NCBI GenBank assembly: GCA_019247865.1
Contig: JAFBAJ010000336.1
Span: forward strand, 1 to 9,374
Source: Acidobacteriota bacterium
GTDB lineage: Bacteria > Acidobacteriota > Blastocatellia > Pyrinomonadales > Pyrinomonadaceae
Reading direction: 5' to 3'
Length of the DNA: 9,374 bases
Shown here piece after piece: positions 6,573 to 9,374 of this stretch (position 1 is its first letter; each line of letters starts with the position of its first letter). The translations under genes and the position numbers were made by a program. The notes under the pieces were generated by a model. It was given only the letters and a program-made list of their open reading frames with translations. It did not search any database and was not told where the DNA came from.

Positions 6573-6642
6573 TCACGCAAAGGCGCAAAGGCGCAAAGAA
6601 AGACAGGAATGCTTTTCTTTGCGTCTTTGCGCCTTTGCGTGA
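6573..6642. repeat. REP-like inverted repeat built of 8-bp tandem units; possible terminator
   Basis: Two 29-nt arms (6573-6601 and 6614-6642) are inverted copies with one mismatch, separated by a 12-nt loop. Each arm contains an 8-bp unit repeated nearly three times: GCAAAGGC in the left arm and its complement in the right. The element starts 9 bp after the stop of the VCBS-repeat gene. The transcript would fold into a long hairpin that could stop transcription or protect the 3' end. No clean U-tract follows immediately, although CTTCTTTT comes 3 nt later. It resembles dispersed intergenic palindromes of other genomes; no transposase is present here. Confidence 0.7.
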
Positions 6643-6659
6643 ACCTTCTTTTAAATTCG

Positions 6660-6689
6660 TTGACACCTCGCGCCCAAAACGGCTAGAGT
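6660..6689 (+). promoter_or_regulatory. Candidate sigma70 promoter for the coiled-coil gene
   Basis: A perfect -35 hexamer TTGACA (6660-6665) is followed after 18 nt by TAGAGT (6684-6689), which matches four of six -10 bases. It lies just downstream of the inverted repeat and about 56 nt before the GTG start at 6746, which suits an independent transcription unit. Support is by consensus only. Confidence 0.45.
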
Positions 6690-6745
6690 CGAAAGAGCGT
6701 GGCCTGAGGGCCATGGATTTAGATTGTTGAGAGGTAAGACCTTCC

Positions 6746-7387
6746 GTGCCGATTCGTGAGAACAAGTTCGCGCGCCTGGCGGCCAAACAGCGCAAGTCCA
6801 ATCTGGCGCGCGACAACCAATTGACGATTGACCAGCAGTTGGCGCGTCTCGAAGAGGACATCCGCCGCCTCAAGATCGAGTTCGATGTCTTCTTCAACGG
6901 AGCCTCCAAGCGCCCGCCCTACGACACTAAGAACCGCGTCGAGTCGGTCATCAAACGCATCGCGGACGACCGCACGCTGACCTTCGCCCAGCGCTATTTC
7001 TATAACTCGCTGGTCGCGCGCTACACCTCTTTCAAAGAGATGTGGCGGCGCACCACGCAGGGCAGAGAAGAGGGCAAGGATGCCTACTCTGCCGCACGCG
7101 CCTCGCACAGAGAGGCCGAGCAGCAGACCCACACCGAACGCGCGCTCTTCGTTTGCGACGACGCGCACCGGGACGTCGCCACCGTCCGCCAGCTCTACGA
7201 TGCCCTCATGCAGGCCAAGCAGCAATGCGGCGAGCCGACCAACGACCTCTCCTTCCCGCGCTTTCATCATCTCATCGCGACCAAGACCGACAAGCTCAAA
7301 GAGACGCTCGGCTGCGACCGCGTCCGCTTCTCCATCGGCGTCGAAGACGGCCGCGTCAACTTCCGCGCCAAAGCCGATCAGGAATAA
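6746..7387 (+). CDS. MXAN_5187 C-terminal domain-like coiled-coil protein
   Basis: This 213-aa protein has no signal peptide or membrane segment and is rich in Arg, Lys, Asp and Gln. Residues 25-50 (L-T-I-D-Q-Q-L-A-R-L-E-E-D-I-R-R-L-K) have heptad character. They lead into I-E-F-D-V-F-F-N-G-A-S-K-R-P-P, which I associate with the C-terminal domain of Myxococcus MXAN_5187, a family without an established biochemical function. The next helix contains F-A-Q-R-Y-F-Y-N-S-L, also typical. Residues about 105-213 are charged and helical, ending in a short strand-rich tail (V-R-F-S-I-G-V-E-D-G-R-V-N-F). The start is GTG 6746. The nearest Shine-Dalgarno is GAGAGG at 6729-6734, 11 nt away, somewhat distant. 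It appears to be monocistronic, with its own promoter upstream and a 201-bp gap to the next gene. The family call is from memory of the motif. Confidence 0.7.
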   Translation: MPIRENKFARLAAKQRKSNLARDNQLTIDQQLARLEEDIRRLKIEFDVFFNGASKRPPYDTKNRVESVIKRIADDRTLTFAQRYFYNSLVARYTSFKEMWRRTTQGREEGKDAYSAARASHREAEQQTHTERALFVCDDAHRDVATVRQLYDALMQAKQQCGEPTNDLSFPRFHHLIATKTDKLKETLGCDRVRFSIGVEDGRVNFRAKADQE

Positions 7388-7549
7388 CAGGGGCGAGCGA
7401 AAAGCGCTTGTGTCTCCGGCAGGGTTGTGAGCTATAAGAAGCGGCAACGGGAGTGAAACTCTATCCCGTACTTCATCCGCATCTCTCTGCTGCGGACGGG
7501 CTGCGCAGCTCAGTCATCTCAAAAATAATCTTTCTTCACCAGTCAATCG

Positions 7550-7583
7550 TATAATCCCCGTGACGAAATTTATTTTCGGAGGG
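7550..7583 (+). promoter_or_regulatory. -10 element and ribosome binding site of the serine hydrolase gene
   Basis: A perfect TATAAT at 7550-7555 lies 33 nt before the ATG at 7589. No good -35 is visible at 16-18 nt spacing. GGAGGG at 7578-7583 is a strong Shine-Dalgarno 5 nt before the start. Together they give a short leader for this gene alone. Confidence 0.5.
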
Positions 7584-7588
7584 TCCGT

Positions 7589-8998
7589 ATGCCCGCTTCT
7601 ATAAAACCAAGCCTTCTGCTCTCCCTCTTGGGAATCATGCTGCTCTGCGCTGCCAACTCTTCGGCGCAGGATGCTGCGGTCAGCGGCCGGGTTGACGAAT
7701 TTATTAAAGCCGAGATGCAGCGGCAGAAGATTCCCGGCGTCTCGGTCGCGGTCGTGCGAGGTGGCGAAGTGGTGCTCGCAAAGGGCTACGGCTACGCCAA
7801 CGTCGAGCATCAGGTCGCGGTCAAGCCCGAGACGTTCTTTCAGTCCGGCTCGATGGGCAAGCAGTTCACTGCGACCGCCGTGATGATGCTGGTCGAAGAG
7901 GGCAAGATCAATCTGGACGAGAAGATCGGCAAGTACCTCGGCGAAGTCCCGGAGAGCTGGAAGAACATCACCGTCCGCCACCTGCTGACGCACACAGGGG
8001 GACTGACCGATTACCCGCCGGACTTTGATTTCCGGCGCGACTACACGGAGGACGAACTCCTCAAGCGCGCCGAAGGGATTCCGGTTGCGTTCGCGCCGGG
8101 CGAGAAGTGGCAGTACAGCAACATGGGCTACGTCACGCTCGGCATCCTGATCGGCAAAGTGACGGGCAAGTTCTACGGCGACTTTCTGCGCGAGCGCATC
8201 TTTCAGCCGCTCGGCATGTCCGCGCGGATCATCAACGAAGCCGACATCGTCCCGAACCGCGCCGCCGGATACCGGCTCGTCAAAGGCGAGCTCAAGAATC
8301 AGGAGTGGGTCTCGCCCACGCTCAACACGACCGCAGACGGCTCGCTCTACCTGACCGTGCTCGACATGGCGAAGTGGGACGCCGCGCTCTACGGCGAAAA
8401 GCTGCTCAAGCGTGCGAGCCTCGAACAGATGTGGACGCCCGTCAAGCTCAACAACGGCCAGACCGCGCCCTACGGCTTCGGCTGGTTTCTGGGCGAAGCG
8501 GGTGGTCATCGCCTGATCGAACACGCCGGCGCGTGGCAGGGTTTTAAGTCGGACATCGCGCGCTACGTGGACGACAAGCTGACCGTCATCGTCTTCGCCA
8601 ATCTCATTCAGGCCAATCCGGACAAGCTCGCGCACGGCATCGCCGGCATCTTTAACCCTGCGCTCGCGCCGCCGGTCGTGAAGGCCATCGAAGATAAAGA
8701 GCCGCAGGTCACTGCGCTGGCGAAAGATCTATTGTTGAAGACCGCCGCGGGCACGGTTGACCCGTTGCTCTTCACGGAGAAGGCGCGCGCAGTCATCTTT
8801 CCGGACCGTATGAAGCTTGCCGGAGATTTTCTGAAGTCGCTCGGCGCGCCGGGCGCTATCGAACTCGTCGAGCGCAAGTATGAAGGCGAGCTGCACGGCT
8901 ATGTGTACAGGGTCGCGTACAAGGACGCGACGCTCCTTTTTAATCTCAGTCTGGATAAAGCCGGAAAGGTGGCCGGGATGCAGTTGCGTCCCGAATGA
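7589..8998 (+). CDS. Exported serine hydrolase, beta-lactamase class C / penicillin-binding-protein fold
   Basis: This 469-aa member of the beta-lactamase (PF00144) superfamily has a signal peptide (residues 1 to about 27, ending S-S-A-Q). Catalytic motifs are in the expected order: S-x-x-K as S88-M-G-K91 within [11 protein letters not shown]-x-N as Y176-S-N178; and the third motif H312-A-G314. H-L-L-T-H-T-G-G-L (131-139) is also typical. Cys20 lies in an L-L-C context that does not make a good lipobox, so a periplasmic or secreted soluble enzyme is more likely. Residues about 365-469 form an extra C-terminal domain without motifs I recognise. The family includes D-aminopeptidases, esterases, DD-peptidases and AmpC; sequence alone does not choose, and true antibiotic hydrolysis is unlikely to be its main role. 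It has its own promoter and Shine-Dalgarno, and its stop abuts a palindromic element. Confidence 0.9.
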   Translation: MPASIKPSLLLSLLGIMLLCAANSSAQDAAVSGRVDEFIKAEMQRQKIPGVSVAVVRGGEVVLAKGYGYANVEHQVAVKPETFFQSGSMGKQFTATAVMMLVEEGKINLDEKIGKYLGEVPESWKNITVRHLLTHTGGLTDYPPDFDFRRDYTEDELLKRAEGIPVAFAPGEKWQYSNMGYVTLGILIGKVTGKFYGDFLRERIFQPLGMSARIINEADIVPNRAAGYRLVKGELKNQEWVSPTLNTTADGSLYLTVLDMAKWDAALYGEKLLKRASLEQMWTPVKLNNGQTAPYGFGWFLGEAGGHRLIEHAGAWQGFKSDIARYVDDKLTVIVFANLIQANPDKLAHGIAGIFNPALAPPVVKAIEDKEPQVTALAKDLLLKTAAGTVDPLLFTEKARAVIFPDRMKLAGDFLKSLGAPGAIELVERKYEGELHGYVYRVAYKDATLLFNLSLDKAGKVAGMQLRPE

Positions 8999-9095
8999 TG
9001 TAGGGGCAGGGCTGGTCCCTGCCCGCATCGTCCGTCAGGACGATAGTCAAGTCCGTGCATGCGCGCGGCGGGCAGGGACCAGCCCTGCCCCTACA
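8999..9095. repeat. BIME-like pair of perfect 28-bp inverted repeats with nested hairpins
   Basis: The arms 8999-9026 and 9068-9095 are exact reverse complements over 28 bp. Each arm is itself palindromic (GGGCAGGG, a 5-nt loop, CCCTGCCC), so each can fold alone or the two can pair together. The 41-nt spacer holds another perfect hairpin, ATCGTCC-GTCA-GGACGAT at 9027-9044. The element begins at the base following the hydrolase stop codon. This architecture matches REP doublets or a small non-autonomous element. No coding capacity was seen. Confidence 0.8.
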
Positions 9096-9119
9096 GTTTT
9101 ATCAGCGCTGTTCTCTGAG

Positions 9120-9159
9120 AATAAAGGCGGCCGCTTGAGCTCAAGCGGCCGCCTTTATT
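9120..9159. terminator. Perfect 40-bp palindrome, probable bidirectional terminator
   Basis: Positions 9120-9139 and 9140-9159 are exact inverted copies with no unpaired centre. The stem is GC-rich in its middle (GGCGGCCGC), with A-rich and T-rich ends (AATAAA and TTTATT). It lies between two convergent genes: 121 bp after the serine hydrolase and 71 bp after the cold-shock gene. Intrinsic termination in both directions is the simplest reading. A weaker hairpin (CTTCCGG at 9166-9172 with CCGGAAG at 9182-9188) lies between it and the cold-shock gene. Confidence 0.7.
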
Positions 9160-9230
9160 AAACGCCTTCCGGACGACAAGACCGGAAGCGGTCAGTGGCT
9201 TTGCTTTTGTGAGAAAAGCCGGGGAGTAAA

Positions 9231-9374
9231 CTACATCTTGATCACTTTTTCAGCCTGCGGGCCTTTCGGGCCCTGCGTCACCTCGAACTCGACTTCCTGA
9301 CCCTCTTCGAGCGTCTTGAAGCCGTCGCCCTGAATGGCGCTGTAGTGAACGAAGATGTCCGAAGAGCCGGGCTG
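9231..9374 (-). CDS. Cold-shock protein (CspA family), C-terminal part
   Basis: The minus strand is open from the window edge to a TAG at 9233-9231, giving the last 47 residues. They include the RNP2-type motif D-I-F-V-H-Y-S-A-I, then [14 protein letters not shown] and K-G-P-Q-A-E-K-V. These are the second half of the five-stranded OB-fold of CspA proteins, which bind single-stranded RNA and DNA and melt mRNA secondary structure in the cytoplasm. The chain ends V-I-K-M without an extension, so the full protein is probably a single domain of about 66-70 residues. The RNP1 motif and the start lie beyond the right edge. Most such proteins have Phe where Tyr stands in V-H-Y. Confidence 0.93.
   Translation of the reverse strand, partial: QPGSSDIFVHYSAIQGDGFKTLEEGQEVEFEVTQGPKGPQAEKVIKM

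Noticed and set aside
6571..6642. Possible CRISPR array from repeated GCAAAGGC units
   Set aside because: The units are 8 bp, contiguous and arranged as two inverted arms, with no unique spacers of normal size and no cas genes.
6435..6686. Plus-strand open frame running through the end of the VCBS gene and the inverted repeat
   Set aside because: Out of frame with the repeat protein; it encodes translated palindrome sequence and has no ribosome site.
6719..7447. Minus-strand open frame of 242 codons opposite the coiled-coil gene
   Set aside because: Mirror-frame artefact of GC-rich coding sequence; the plus-strand product has coherent helices and family motifs.
7489..7509. Hairpin GCTGCG...CGCAGC as terminator of the coiled-coil gene
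   Set aside because: Only a 6-bp stem with a 9-nt loop and no following U-run, 100 bp beyond the stop; too weak to call.
7514..8635. Long minus-strand open frame (373 codons) antisense to the serine hydrolase
   Set aside because: The plus strand carries all three catalytic motifs, a signal peptide and a Shine-Dalgarno. The antisense product has no family features and no ribosome site.

Overview
This is a GC-rich bacterial window with eight complete protein genes, the 3' ends of two more, and three strong inverted-repeat structures. The gene families point to an Acidobacteriota-like genome, probably Blastocatellia: a secreted delta-60/VCBS protein with the F-R-P-S-x-G-x-W-Y signature, a SelA, a class C beta-lactamase-fold hydrolase and dispersed palindromic repeats. 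This placement is inferred from family flavour; there is no rRNA or other phylogenetic marker in the window. I found no tRNA, rRNA, CRISPR array or transposase.

Layout. Positions 1-117 hold the end of a protein with an Asp/Gly/Ala-rich repetitive tail. A tight plus-strand cluster follows (about 153-2481): a JmjC/cupin_4 oxygenase with a C-terminal winged helix, a sucrase/ferredoxin-like thioredoxin-fold Fe-S protein, and a Cys-rich DUF1272 protein. On the minus strand, converging with this cluster, lie a small NTF2-like lipoprotein (2487-2891) and, upstream of it, selA (2926-4311). A 129-bp divergent spacer separates selA from a large secreted delta-60 plus VCBS repeat protein (4441-6564). 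After an 8-bp-periodic hairpin come a cytoplasmic coiled-coil protein of the MXAN_5187 C-terminal type (6746-7387) and an exported serine hydrolase (7589-8998). The hydrolase is followed by a BIME-like pair of inverted repeats and a perfect 40-bp palindrome. That palindrome probably terminates both the hydrolase and the converging cold-shock protein gene at the right edge.

The most unusual part is the left end. A protein tail with three A-D-G-x-D motifs at 9-10 residue spacing lies directly upstream of a 2-oxoglutarate/Fe(II) oxygenase. The oxygenase carries a winged helix of the kind related families use to bind peptide or protein partners, and a ferredoxin-like protein is coupled to it. A modified-peptide or protein-hydroxylation cassette is a reasonable but unproven reading. 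The rest looks like ordinary housekeeping and cell-surface gene content.
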